Shown: in pieces, positions 24,601 to 35,999 of the stretch
Numbering within the stretch: position 1 is the first letter of the stretch
Layout of the letters: each line of letters opens with the position of its first letter
Assembly (NCBI GenBank): GCA_963969365.1
Contig: OZ017751.1
Location: 2,046,001-2,110,000 of the forward strand
Reading direction: 5' to 3'
Source: Asterochloris sp. CNOR1
Taxonomy: Eukaryota; Chlorophyta; Trebouxiophyceae; Trebouxiales; Trebouxiaceae
DNA length: 64,000 nt
Notes under the pieces: generated by a model
What the model was told of the DNA's origin: nothing
Databases searched by the model: none
Seen by the model: the letters and a program-made list of their open reading frames with translations, nothing else
Made by a program: the position numbers and the translations under genes

Positions 24601-25572
24601 GGAGGCACCTGGCAGGTGGACTGGGGTGCCACGGCCCTCCAGGCTGCACGGGCAGCGCAGGCAACTGCTGAGCCCCCCGCACCTCAGCAGCCCAGCCAGG
24701 CAGCATCCCTAGATCCCTTTGCTGCCAGCCTCACGCTGACGCCTGCAGCTGCCACGGCAGGCGCGGCTGGCAACAATCAGAGCGAAGTTGGCGGCACGAG
24801 GTGAGGTCCTTGCAGATGGGCAGATTATAGCAGACTGAGTGCAGCTTGATTGGACTGAACATGGTTCAAATCTATTCAGGGCAGTTGGGGCAATAGTCTG
24901 GTAGGGGGCTTTTGAGCAGTTGCAGCATTGGTGCAGCTGCTCACTTGCTCAAGTGCATGCACAGCCTGCTGCAAGAAGCCAGGACGCATGCCAGCCCATT
25001 TCAGTGTCTGGCAGGGCTGCGGAGACTGGCAGACAAGCTTGGGGGCAGCAGAGTCAGGCTGGGACCCCCTCTGGGCACAGCCAGGTGGGGAACTCTGACT
25101 GGGACAGCGAGGGCTTTGGGGAGTTTGCGCAGGCCTCGCCAGCCAGTGCTGGCCCACCTGCGGCTGTAGCCTCCCGGGGGAGCCGCCTCCAGGCCGCCCC
25201 GCTCAGGACCCCTCCTGCAGAGGACCCGTTTTCTGCCAGCACAGGCCTGCAGCCTTCGCCAGCACGGGAGTCAGGCATGACTGCATCTGCCAATGGTGAG
25301 CTGGCTTTGAGAGATGTGGACATGCAGCTGGCATGTGAGTGGCTGCCCATGCGGCGACAAGGCTTGTGTCACTCCCTTATGGCTGCAGAGCATGTGTCTC
25401 TGGGGCACTGCGTGCTGGTGTGCAGCCTATTACTCAGCAAGGTGATTCCTTGCATCTGCCTGCAGGCCCTTTGCAGTCGTCATCACCTCAAGAGCACATC
25501 GTCGCAGGACTGCCCATCCCTGACCTGTCATACATGTTGTCGCCAGAGCTGGTGCTCCCCAGTCCCAGTTGA
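18606..25572 (+). CDS. aftiphilin/gamma-synergin-like clathrin adaptor accessory protein
   Basis: Likely a cytosolic accessory protein of AP-1/clathrin vesicles at the trans-Golgi or endosomes. ATGs at 18606, 18793 and 18867 are possible starts. The N-terminus has a charged helix (ERIAAENAAAQERATRAEKF). Between about 19390 and 20380 come seven copies of an alanine-rich helical repeat. A long Ala/Pro/Glu-rich disordered exon (20315 to about 22335) carries repeated acidic Trp motifs, ending in EDWGDDDGFGDFNDAAD, a good adaptor-ear ligand. Later exons hold RLAWNGCAAEQRLLSRLGL (about 23330-23447), matching the aftiphilin/synergin core, then DLNLDYFDTL (about 23990), DPFAASL (about 24715), DSEGFGEF (about 25110) and a last exon with LPIPDLSYMLSPELVLPS. 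That ending corresponds to the LPDLSFM segment of aftiphilin. No EH domain is evident. Family placement rests on motif order. Confidence 0.65.
19390..20390 (+). repeat. seven-copy alanine-rich helical protein repeat
   Basis: Copies have the core QAAxARAALLxAF: SQAAAARAALLQAF, PQAATARAALLRAF, SQAATARAALQRAF, SQAAAARNALAEVF, TQAAEARAALLKAF, VQAAAARAALQEAF and, more divergent, HAAAARAAVHEVV. They are separated by about 20-30 residues of Gly/Ala/Pro-rich linker, and they span two or three exons. Each core is an amphipathic helix of about 14 residues. Confidence 0.8.
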
Positions 25573-25802
25573 GAACATCAGAAGTGGCAGTGAGGCAGAA
25601 GTATCGATCACAGTGCAACAATACAAGTGGTATTGTTGTACACACATGCACTCAAATTAGTTCACAATGTATGTGGCAAAATCAGTCCAATATCTAGGTG
25701 TCATATCAGTCCAAAAACTCCAATTCACGTCCAGGTGCTTGCAGCGGGTGCCTGCCACGGCCCATGATAACTTCAAGCACAAAGACCAGGGCTGTCGCTT
25801 GC
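25573..25802. other. short convergent 3' region
   Basis: This region lies between the synergin-like stop (+) and the approximate end of the ACT-domain gene (-). It is AT-richer than its surroundings, as expected for 3' UTRs. Nothing else is seen. Confidence 0.35.
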
Positions 25803-27746
25803 TCATAAGCCTGCGTCACACCGCCACACCTCAAACTTCAGTTGCAGCTCTTGAACATCACAGAGACATTTTGAACTCACCAGCTTTTCCCCAGAACTGT
25901 TCTGGAGCCTGCAGCAGAGAGGTTGAAGCTCATTTTATTGCTGACGAGATACCAATCCCAATCAGCACATTCAGCCAAGGCTTACCAGAATTTGAAAAGC
26001 CGACCTTTGCTCAAATCATGCTTGCAGGAGGCAATGGCAGAGTGCTTGTCCCACATGGCCATGCTCATTGAGGGGTCGCCCTGAATGATGCCTTCATGTA
26101 TGCGTACTCCCATGCCTGTCATGGCAGATGCAACCTCCAGCAGGAAGCCTGCAGCAGCAGGCCTTTACTCAGTGCTGGGGTTAGCCTGCAGGGGCCATCT
26201 GAGCTGGAGACCGACATGTGGCACGTGAAGGCGGCCTGCCAGCTGTTGAAGTCCCTGTCTGTGCCAAGCAATCAAAATGCACACTCCAAGGCAGGCTGAG
26301 CAGGCAGCTGGACGAGACATTGGACAGGCAGGCAGGCTGGGCACAGCGGCGCCAGCTGCCCGTGCCGTGCCAGGCTGACCGAGGATGAGCACTGCACTGC
26401 TCACCCTGTACCACCTGGCCTGGTGCAGGTGCTGGCTCCCCCAGAATGGTAACCTGCAAGGCAAGGGGAAGAAGTGTCAGCACAGATATCTGTTATAGTT
26501 GGCTGAGGTGATTGGTGATTGAAGAACTGGGGCAAAGCACAGCATACCCACTAACCTCTGTGTACTTGTCACTGGATCTATTGTCCAGGTGGATACCTGC
26601 TGTCCTGAACTCCTGCACGTGTGCACGACAGTGTTGATTCAGGAAAAGGTCCCTGCCGGTACACATGCTACAAATGCAGAGCAGGAATGCCCAGCTGCTG
26701 ACAGCTGCTCATGCCATGCTTGAGACATCTTTTTGCATGCACGAGCAGGCTGCCGCTCACAGGCTGCACCATAGGCTGCTGCAGAAACACGGACTGCAGA
26801 CAGTCACTGTCCACCTGGCAATTTGACATGTTTGTCTGTGGGGCACAGAAGCGGAGGTAGTCTGCTGTGCGCTCGCTCAGGAGCTCAGCATAGAAGTTGT
26901 TAGGCTGCAGGGCAGCACAGGCAGCATCAGACATCTGCTCACATGCCATTGGTACATGCTGATGTGAAGCAGAGGGGAGCTGAGCCCTCAAGCCTGCCAC
27001 TGTGAGCAACTCAGAGGTGCGCTGCACGCCACAGGGGCTCCAGCGCATGCCGCGTCATGCTGCTTGCCTGCTCTGCCCCACACAGCTAGTGCATCTCACT
27101 TTATAGCCCAGCTTGTCCGTGACCCAGAAGACATTTTTTGCCCTGCCATCCTCGGACGTAGTGAGAATGGCGTTCTGCAGGCATGGGCAGGCTCAACGGT
27201 GGGCACTGCCAGCTTGGACTGAGACAGCTGCAGTCGCCACTGGCAGAGGTGAAAGCAGCCTGCTGGGACCAACAACCACTCACCTGCACCCTGTACTCCA
27301 GGCCGTTCATCACCCACGCCAACACCCGGAGTAAGCCAGGGAAATCATGCGCCTCCACCGTGAGTTGCGTGTACCTGTCATGCGCTGACTGAGAGACCTG
27401 CAGGATGCATGTTGTTGATGTCAAGAGTGCAAACACACGAAAGGGCCAGACACGAAGAACAGGGGCCTTGACAGGAGAAGGCAAAAGGGCCAATCAGCAG
27501 AGAATGAACTGTGTTTGTGGGACGACATTGGCTTGCCTCCACAAGTGCTGGTGTACAGGCCTCATCTGCTGTGTATACATTCAGATCATCAATCTCTAGC
27601 TTGAACAGGTCAGATGTTGTGGGATCTGCCTGAGCCCTTATTTTTGGGGCCCTCTTGCATGGCTGTGCCTTGGGGGGTTTGACCCTTTGGATGCAGAGCC
27701 TGGGCTGCTGCAGGTCTGCTGGATTTAAATGCAACACTGTCTGCAT
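25803..27746 (-). CDS. ACT-domain protein, probably plastid-targeted
   Basis: Likely a small regulatory protein of the chloroplast with ACT domains, which bind amino acids; no catalytic domain is seen. The start at 27746 gives a basic, Pro/Gln-rich N-terminus like a transit peptide, then SDLFKLEIDDLNVYTADEA. Exons: 27746-27537; 27397-27284 (first ACT strand and helix, AHDFPGLLRVLAWVMNGLEY); 27174-27100 (ILTTSEDGRAKNVFWVTDKL); 26904-26815 (NNFYAELLSERTADYLRFC); from 26453 (VTILGEPAPAPGQ, end uncertain). A later exon from 26148 gives FLLEVASAMTGMGVRIHEGI and GRLFKFW, a second ACT unit. A short exon with QNSSGEKL near 25910 follows. The end near 25803 and the junctions between 26415 and 26148 are unresolved. 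Intron 1 has a GC donor. In plants, two-ACT plastid proteins of this kind are the ACR11/ACR12 group; orthology is not shown here. Confidence 0.7.
27398..27536 (-). other. GC-AG intron in the ACT-domain gene
   Basis: The donor is GAG|GCAAGC and the acceptor CTGCAG|GTCTCT, joining PALVE to VSQSAHDRYTQLTVEA in phase. The sequence after the donor runs out of frame soon after, so a GC donor is the simplest reading. Confidence 0.7.
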
Positions 27747-29202
27747 AGAGATCTGTTGACAACAGGTTTGTGCCCTCATCCTAGGTTTGTGCCCTCATCC
27801 TAGTTGCCTTCTTTCTGGAGCCTAGTCCGGCCATGCTGTGCAATCTGGCCATGCCAGGGAGTGAACCGATTTGCAGCAGCCTGCAATGGCAGCTGTGTGC
27901 AATGACAACAACAGCTTGGCAGGGCAACCTGCTGAAGCTAGGGGCATTAGGGAATGGCATCAAGCTCCGTCGCTGCTGAGGTGCTGGTGCATGGTACCAT
28001 GAAGGCCACCCATGCTGCCTGCAAGCTGGTCACCTCCGTCTCTGACGCCCTGCAGCGCTCTATGGCATGGCGTGCTACCTGGGCTCCAGGTGGGCGCAGC
28101 CTGTCGTTGTGGGTGCCTGTCTAATGTGTTGTTGTTGTTCTTGCGCAGCCTCATGTTTGCAGGGGAGGAGGGGGCTCAAGGTCGGTGCAAGCTGGGGTCC
28201 CCCTCAGTGAGTGCTGCACGCCTGCTGCATGCCTCTTTGCCTGCAGGCCCTTCCCATACACTGTCGATGCGTCTTTCAGCTGATTGCTTACCATTAAGCT
28301 CACTGGAGCTGTGTGGTGCTGTTTGTGTGTACCGCATCGCGTATGACCAGCAGACTGAGCCAGAGCTCATGGTGTCTTGTTTTGCCCACCATACTTGGCT
28401 CCACAAGATGTGATCAGTCTGGCAGTGCCTCCTGGCAACCTGAACCCCCAGATGTAATTCACCAAGCCACAGCAGTCGGCCATGCTGCTTGAGTGAGGTG
28501 TACTCAAAATTTGCTCACCTGATGCATGAAGACACAACTGCACAAATACCTTTCCAAAGCATCTGTGAGCATGCTGCAAGCTTGTTGGGTAGCTGCTGCT
28601 GATCAGGGTGTCCATTGGCTCCATGCAGCATGCAGGGAAAGCCCTGACACACTGAATATGCAAATTGGAGGGGCTGACGCTGGTTTGGGTGGCAGCTCCG
28701 TACCTTGCGTGGGCAGCCACAAAGAGCACTGCTGCAGGCATGGATGTCTCCCTGGAGGGCTGCAGCACTGGTTGATATGCCTCTCATGAGCAAATCGCAG
28801 CTTGCTGCGAAACGGCTCAGTAAAGCTTGTTGTTCATCAAGTTTTGAGAGTCAAGCCCATTCCAACATCTGCTGAGCAACCGATTGCCTCATTGACATCA
28901 GCAAGCCTCTTGGCATCTGCGGGACTCGCTGACAGGTGCTTGGCCACCTTCAAGCAAAAAGATCAGCTGTTTTCCGTGGTCCAGGCATCTAGCTGGCAGG
29001 TCCACCATGAGGCTGCCAATGACAGGGGCTGCTGCATTGTAGCAGGTCAAGGGCAGCCATAACCGTCTACTTTGAGTGAACCGCTGGGCCCAGATCTGCT
29101 GCTGACTGTTCATCTGTGTGGAAGGGTCGTAACCCTCAGCACAGCTGCGGGCAGAAGCTGTGTACTTCACACAAGCGTCCAGCAAGGACTCAGACAGCCA
29201 AC
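27747..29202. promoter_or_regulatory. 1.46-kb divergent interval, ACT gene / NFS1
   Basis: This is the longest divergent spacer in the window. Open frames occur on both strands (for example plus around 28000-28110 and minus around 28367-28768), but none shows a domain, a consistent splice pattern or coding-like composition. It must hold two promoters, and it might also hide a small gene or a non-coding RNA that I cannot support. Confidence 0.35.
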
Positions 29203-32200
29203 ATGGCTGGTCTGCTCAATCGGATCAGTAGGACTGCTGGGGTCAGGCTGCACCACTGTGCATCTGCCATAGCAGAGCAGCAGCTCGCTCCCTTGTGTGT
29301 TGCCACATCTTCTGCAAGCTATGTGACAGCATCACCTGCAGCATCAGCTGCCCAACCTGCGCTTGTAGAGGAAGGTGGGGCATGTGCAAACTGTTTCATT
29401 GTGAAAGGACACCTCCCCTTGCTGCCAGCCACTGTGTGAATGCACACTTTCCTGCCAGCACTGCTGTTGCCTGCTGGCAGCAATGGTCTGAAATCTGTGC
29501 AGCATGACACCGCCACTGCATTGCTGCAGATGATACTCACAGCCCCCATCAGCCGGGTGTGCCTGTGCACACAGAAGATGACTTCATAGAGATGAAGGGC
29601 ATCAAGATCCAGGGGCGGCCTATGTATCTTGACATGCAGGTAACGCACTGGCATGCATTGCAAGGTTCTGCAGCATATTCATCGCTTGGTGGCTTGGCTG
29701 TGCAAAGCTGCAGTGAAGAGCAGGGAACCCAGACTGTGTTTTGCACAGCTTGGCGCGCCACAAAGCATACAAGACGTGTCAGCGTGCCCTGCAGGCCACC
29801 ACCCCCATAGATCCCCGTGTGATCGATGCCATGCTGCCCTACTTCACCAACCAGTATGGTAACCCACACTCTCGCACCCACATGTATGGCTGGGAGGCAG
29901 AGGACGCAGTGGAAAATGCGCGCAAGCAGGTGAGCAGGGTTCCCAGCTGGCGCCCTAGACAGGGTGGCGGGCAGGCGCTCACGGAATTTGGGCAGTCTGC
30001 AAACGTCACTGCTGTGGGTGCTAGTCTGTGTGTGGCCAGCCTCTCTGGCCAAAAGCAAAGCAGGTCTTCTTGAACCTGTTGCGCCTGCAGACTGCCTGTC
30101 TGCCTGGGGCCGGATGAGCTGGTGGATCTGGCAGGTCCTGCAGCCTTAGCCTGCACAAGGTGCTAGGGCTTGACGGGCAGGCAAAGAGTAAGCGACTGTC
30201 ACGGAGCGCCCCAGACAATGCAGTAGGCATGATGGCCTCAGGGTACCTCCAATGTTGCAACAAGTGGCGCAGACCGGGGTAGTGATTGTTGCTGCAGGTG
30301 GCTGACCTGGTGGGTGCAGACCCCAAGGAGATCATCTTCACTTCGGGGGCCACCGAGTCCAACAACCTGGCCCTCAAGGGGGTGGCCAACTTCTACAGGG
30401 ATCGCAAGAAGCATATCATTACCACCCAGACCGACCACAAGTAAGGCTGCCGGGTGTGGGGTAGGGCACGCTGGCTGCTAGTGCGTGGCTGCTGCAGCGC
30501 ACTTCAGGTGCTGACCAGCAGCAGCCAGGCCAAGCTGAGTTCGGTCTTAGCAATCAGGGGTGCAGCTGGGTCACGGAAATTGCTGGCGCTGTCCGACATG
30601 AGCCCCCTGTTTTGCACCTTGTTTGCTGCACAGCCCCCCTTGTTGCCCACCGGGTCTCTGAGAGCGTAGCCTGGGGCTCAACATGCAGGGCTGGCTGGCG
30701 TGTCACGTGGTGAATGGCTCAGTCTGAATGCAGTGCCTTTGGGTGCTGTGTGTAGACGTCAGGCCGATGTTGTGCCCCTGCATGTCCACTCAACTTGGCA
30801 GCCACCTGCTGACTATGGGTGCATGCACCTCAATTGCAGCACGGAGGAAGAATTTGCAGGGCGTCCGGCAAGTCACATGATGCACAGCCTGAGTAGATGG
30901 CACAGAGATGACCTTAGGCTGCCGATGTATTGTTTTGCGCCTGCACGTCAACCCAGTTGAACAGCCACCTGGACCTGCTACAGGTGTGTGCTGGACAGCG
31001 CGCGCTACCTGCAGCACCGTGGCTTTGACGTCACCTACTTGCCCGTCAAGAAGGATGGGCTGATTGACCTCCAGCAGCTGCAGGACGCCATTCGACCTGA
31101 CACTGCGCTGGTCTCTGTCATGATGGTCAACAATGAGATAGGTAGGTTTGAATGGCTCCTGCCGTGGGGCCTGCCGTTGTGGGTGCGAGGTGGGTCTTTG
31201 AGGGACGAGCCTTGGCATGGACTGGCCCAAGGCGGATGGCAGGCACACCTTTGTGCTCAGGGACGCCTGCTCGCAGCAATGCCACTTGGAGAGGAGCTGC
31301 AGCTGCGGAGCCGGCATTGTAATCCTGTGAGTACTGCATACACGGCAGTCGCCTTCAAGCTGTGTCACCTGCCTCACCACAGCAACATTACCTGCTCTGT
31401 TCGTTGCAGGTGTGCTCCAGGACGTGAAGGAGATCGGGCGCATCTGCCGCGAGCACAAGGTGTTTCTTCACACCGATGCAGCTCAGGCAGTGGGCAAGGT
31501 GCCGGTCAATGTGCAGGAGCACAACATTGACCTGATGTCCATCAGTGGCCACAAGATCTATGGCCCTAAGGGTATTGGGGCCATATACATCCGGCGGCGC
31601 CCTCGAGTGCGCCTGGAGCCCCAGATGAGTGGCGGCGGGCAGGTGGGCACGCAGAACCTTGTGCCACAACCGCATGCGCTGTGACTGCCCCTGGCTTAGG
31701 TCCCTGCTCTTAGCCCTGAGGGGCCTGCGTGCTGGGGTTCTGCTTTGGCCACTCCTGCGTTGTTTTCCCATGTTATCTGCCCCAGATGCGCGGCGACCAG
31801 GTGCACTTTTAGCTCCCCTCTGCACCCGCCTTGCGCTGTGGCCCCTGGAGGGTGAATGCCCCAAATTCATCAGGTGAGGGGCGGCGCCGTCTGCGTTTCA
31901 GGAGGCGTCATGTGACTGGGTTGTGTCCAATGATTCCGGCACCAGCTGCTGGTCTCCCTAGGTGTGGTGGCCCCTCTATTCTTGCCTGTGCAGTAGCTGA
32001 CAGCTATCTAACAGCTTCATGAAGCTATGGATCTGTAATGAATTCCTGCATGCACCTTCTGCAGGAGCGCGGCCTGCGCAGCGGCACAGTCCCCGCCTCA
32101 CTGGCCATCGGGCTGGGCAAGGCAGCTGAGATCTGCAACCAGGAGATGGTGGGTGCTTGCCATGATGTTCTTGGCTAGCACTGCACCCCATGTTTCTGGC

Positions 32201-33608
32201 ACTACTCGCTGCCTGTATCCCGGCACATGGCTCTGGCACTGCCTGAAGATCTTGTGCTGGGCTGCAGGAGCTGTGCCATGCATTCGCACATATCTGCTGT
32301 CTGCGCAACCACCACCAGCTGTTCCTGCACTGTGGCTCCAGCTGATTGCAGGTCCACCAGCCACCTGCGCACTGGTGCTCAAGCCCCTGTAGTGTTTCCT
32401 AGGATGGTCCTTTCTGCAGGTGCTCGTTCCTACCCTTGGTGCGCCGTTCCAGTTCCATGCCACCATCTCTTCCTGCATTGACGCCCCACCTCTTGCCTTC
32501 CTGCTGTGCAGGTGGCAGATGAGCAGCACATCCGGAGGCTGGCAGACAGGCTGTATGATGGAATCAACAGCAAGCTGTCAGGGGTGGTGCTCAATGGGCC
32601 GCTGGACACCAAGCACCGCTACGTGGGGAACCTGAACCTGTCATTTTCATACGTGGAGGGGGAGTCGCTCCTCATGGGTCTCAAGGTGGGCCCATGCTGG
32701 CACGGACCTCATGTCAGGGCTTTATTTGGCAGGGCTGAGCCGAGGAAGGTGGTGCCCCAGTCAAGAGCCTCAGGGTGCTTGCATGGTGCACAGGGCCTGC
32801 TGAAGGGGGGCTTGCTGGACCTGTCACATTGAGCTCATCTAATGGGAGGCCGACATGCTCGACACAAACCTGCCCCAAGGCCAGCGCAATGCAAAACCAT
32901 CAACAGCAAATTGTACTGAGCTGCCCAGCCCCCATGCATCGTGATGCACAGAAGGGAGCGCACCAATGGCTGAACTGCTGGGTGGCAGGTGGGTGCTGCG
33001 CGAGAAATTCAAGGCCTGAGTCATCATTGCACAGCTGGGTTGCAATGAAGCATGGGGCCCATGCCAGGAGCCCTGAGGCAAGGTGGTGTTACAGCATTGA
33101 TTGTCGGCCACCAATGCTGATGCCATGCCTCGGTTCTGTAGGACCTGGCCGTCAGCAGTGGCAGTGCCTGCACCAGCGCAAGTCTGGAGCCGTCGTATGT
33201 GCTCAGGGCACTGGGTGTGGACGAGGACATGGCACACACCAGCCTCAGGTAACACCTGCACCTCAGTCATGCATAGTGCAGCATGTGTCTCTGCTGCCAA
33301 CAGTCATGTATTGCAATGCTGGTCTTGCGGTGGGGTGCACCTTTCTGTATGGCTGGTCAATGGCCGCTTCGGCAGTGAGATGCCAGCTGGCAGAGTGGCA
33401 GCCCAATTGCGCTTGTTGCTCTCCCCTCTGGCCTGACACCCCATCTTTTTGCAGATTTGGCATTGGTCGCTTCACCACAGAGGCTGAGATTGACAGGGCT
33501 GTGGAGCTCACGGTGCGCCATGTCAGCAAGCTGCGTGACATGAGCCCCCTCTGGGAGCTTGCGCAGGAGGGCGTTGACCTGAAGAGCATCCAGTGGTCGC
33601 AGCACTAG
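29203..33608 (+). CDS. NFS1: NFS1, mitochondrial cysteine desulfurase
   Basis: PLP enzyme that takes sulfur from cysteine and passes it as persulfide to the ISCU scaffold for Fe-S cluster synthesis in mitochondria. ATG 29203 starts a basic, Ser/Ala-rich presequence ([17 protein letters not shown]). Ten exons follow in order. These include MYLDMQ with [17 protein letters not shown], then [15 protein letters not shown] (PLP phosphate contacts). Next come [15 protein letters not shown] and the PLP lysine in [15 protein letters not shown], with the [17 protein letters not shown] loop. The mobile loop with the catalytic Cys reads [17 protein letters not shown]. The C-terminus (LKSIQWSQH) is the conserved tail that contacts ISCU. 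Introns are 150-700 bp with standard sites. It is complete and of normal length. An AATAAA lies at about 33722. Confidence 0.96.
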
Positions 33609-33781
33609 ACCATGAACGGTTTCAGGATCAGCTTGTGCACTCTCAGCATGTGTGTCCAACAATCCTGAGGGTGTCCCTTCGTTTGAGACTGTAGTTGCAT
33701 GCTTTCAAGTAAACGTCTGAAATAAATCAAATGGCATGAATTGATATGAAAGTACCACAATGGCTGCTGCCTATTTGGTCA
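33609..33781. other. 173-bp convergent 3' spacer
   Basis: This spacer lies between the stops of NFS1 (+) and the U-box gene (-). It contains TGAAATAAATCAAAT near 33719, possibly a cleavage signal for NFS1. Confidence 0.5.
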
Positions 33782-35861
33782 TCAAGCATTTCGCAGCAAC
33801 CAGAGCAGAGGGGCCACGCGACCCACCCTCACCAGCATTTGATCACTGCGAGTGAGGCTAAGCCCTGCCATTGCTAATTTTGCCGCGAGAGTTGCTGCGC
33901 AGTGCATAGTATCCCTGTGCCTCCTCCCATGCCTTTTTGTGGGTGAGGGGGATTTCTGCATGGCATTGTGAGGCTGAGCAGCCGGAGCTGGCTTTAGTGT
34001 GATTTGCTGAAGTCTTTCCACTTGAAGTGTTGTGGCCTGCATCTGCTGCGCCAGGGTCATGCAATACACCTGAGTAGCATGACAACTCATGTCTTAGCTT
34101 AAGAGCCTTCTGCAGTGGGAAGCATAGCCACACTGGAGGAGTGAGGCAGGACGAGGCCTCACCTGTACATATCTCACCAGCAGTTCCTTCTGCTTCTGCC
34201 ACTGAGCAGCATGACTCTCCACAGAGTCACTGGAGCCCCTGCATTCCAAGACATGGAACTCAGTGACATGAGCAGCACAGCACGGCATGCGCTCTGCCTT
34301 GTCAGAGCTGGCAGAGCACTGGAGTCTACAGGACCCAGACCCGACACATGCCAGCCCAAGAATCCAGGACTGCCACAAAATGGCTCCCCTGCAGAAGCCA
34401 TGCCAAGCCCCACCTGAGCAGCAGGTGCTCGCACAGCTGCAGGGTGAAGGCGTCTCCTAGGGCCTGGCGCACCACTTCCACAATCTGCAACCAGCTGAAG
34501 GTCTGCTGCACCTCCATGAAGTGGGCCAGCTTTTGAAAGGTGGCCTCATCAGGGGGCTGCCTCAGCTCCGCCGTCCAGCACTCGAGCACTTTGCGCAGCA
34601 GCTCAGCCTGCAGCAAAGTGATTTGCATTTTGCTTTGTCCAGCACCTGGGGGCCCTTGTGAGGATGCAGCCTGCACTGTACCACGTCCAGCACTCTGGCA
34701 CCCTGCACGGCAGCGCAGCCTGCAGCCGGGCAGACTAGTCTCCAACGAGCCAGTGGTGCTACCTCTGCGCAGGGAAGCAGGTGCCTGCACATGTGAACAG
34801 GACAACAAGGGGCAGTACCTCTGGAACCAAATGAGCAGCGCAGATGTGCTGGTCAAGGCCGGGCAGCGCAGACTCCCACATCCGACTGCTGATTTTTCGT
34901 GGGTCTAGCACCAGGCAGTCACAGGGCATGCAAGGCGCCTGTCAGAGTTGCTGCACTGACCTCACAGACATGTCAGCGTGCTGGCAACCAACATGGTTAC
35001 GGCGGCACCAACAGTTTCTGGCTACTGATTCTTGGAGGCTGGCGCACCTGCTGTGCCCGGTCCCCGTCCCGCTGCAGCAGACCATAAAACACTGTGGCTG
35101 CCTCGTCCTGAAGCCCAGCGGCCAGCAGGCCCGCCGCAAACTTGCGCAGGCAGCTCTCGTCGTAAGCATTGGATGTGTGTGCCTCGACGTAAGCCATGCA
35201 CTCTTGAGAGAGGCCCTGCAGGCATGAGGCGTTGCAGTCTTGTGACCTTGCATGGCATTGCAGGTGCGCGCCCTTCAGAAGTGAAACTTGAGCCCAAGAC
35301 ACTGTACCAGCAAGAAGTCAGGACCCTTGTCCTCCAGCGACTGTCAGGTGCCTGCACTGCCAGGGCTGCTCACAACAGCTGCAGCAGCTCACTTCGACTC
35401 GCAGGCCAGCATCCGCAGCCAGCTCCACTGCTCGACGCAGGAAGCGGATGGGGTCAGAACAGTTGCTGCTGCAAGCTGCCTGCACACAGCTCCGGGCTGT
35501 CTGCTCTCGAAACTCCAATGCCCTACAGGTCCAGGTGGCACCAATTGGCAGCTGGTATGTGCTGGCAGCAAGAGCAGATGGCATATGCTCCATGGCAGGG
35601 TGCGGCTGGAGTCAGGCGCACTTACTGACTGCGCAGAGCATAGACTGGTGTCAGCTTTCTCTCGACAAGGGGTGTCTGCGTGATTGGATCCTTGCCATTG
35701 CGCAGCAGCACTTGTTCGATGGCCGTGCGCTCATAGATCTGTCCTGCTTCTGTTATGACTGGGTGCAGGAAAAGATCATGGGTCAGAGGGCAACACAGGT
35801 GCGGGGGTGTATCCAAAAAGGATGGCAGGTCCACAAAGTGACCAGAGCCTTGATGCTGCAT
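33782..35861 (-). CDS. U-box domain protein of unrecognised architecture
   Basis: Probable E3 ubiquitin ligase or co-chaperone. The start chosen, 35861, leads directly into a U-box: PPHLCCPLTHDLFLHPVITE then IYERTAIEQVLLRNGKDPIT, encoded down to about 35640. Helical exons follow: about 35565-35390 (DPIRFLRRAVELAADAGLRV), about 35225-35050 (ESCLRKFAAGLLAAGLQDEA, a TPR-like helical hairpin), about 34625-34435 (QTFSWLQIVEVVRQALGDAF), about 34225-34160 and about 34110-33782. The tail is basic and Ser/Pro-rich (KSPSPTKRHGRRHRD). I do not recognise the region after the U-box. An alternative upstream ATG at 36001 opens a frame ([15 protein letters not shown]) that is out of phase with the U-box and would need an unproven intron. 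Confidence is high for the U-box and moderate for exon joining. Confidence 0.65.
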
Positions 35862-35999
35862 AGCATATGTAGGGCAGAAACAGCAAGATCGTGTGCCAGC
35901 AAGCTTGGAACGTAGGCTGCCAGCCCTCTATCAGCGGCAGCGAGCTCCGAGTCCAAAACGACATCGGCCCGTTTAGGTCTGCCATCAAGCGCATCCACC
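35862..35999. promoter_or_regulatory. 138-bp divergent spacer, U-box gene / enoyl-CoA reductase
   Basis: This is the space between the U-box start chosen (35861, -) and the reductase ATG (36000, +). It is one of the shortest divergent spacers here, so promoters and 5' UTRs of the two genes must interleave. Confidence 0.5.
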
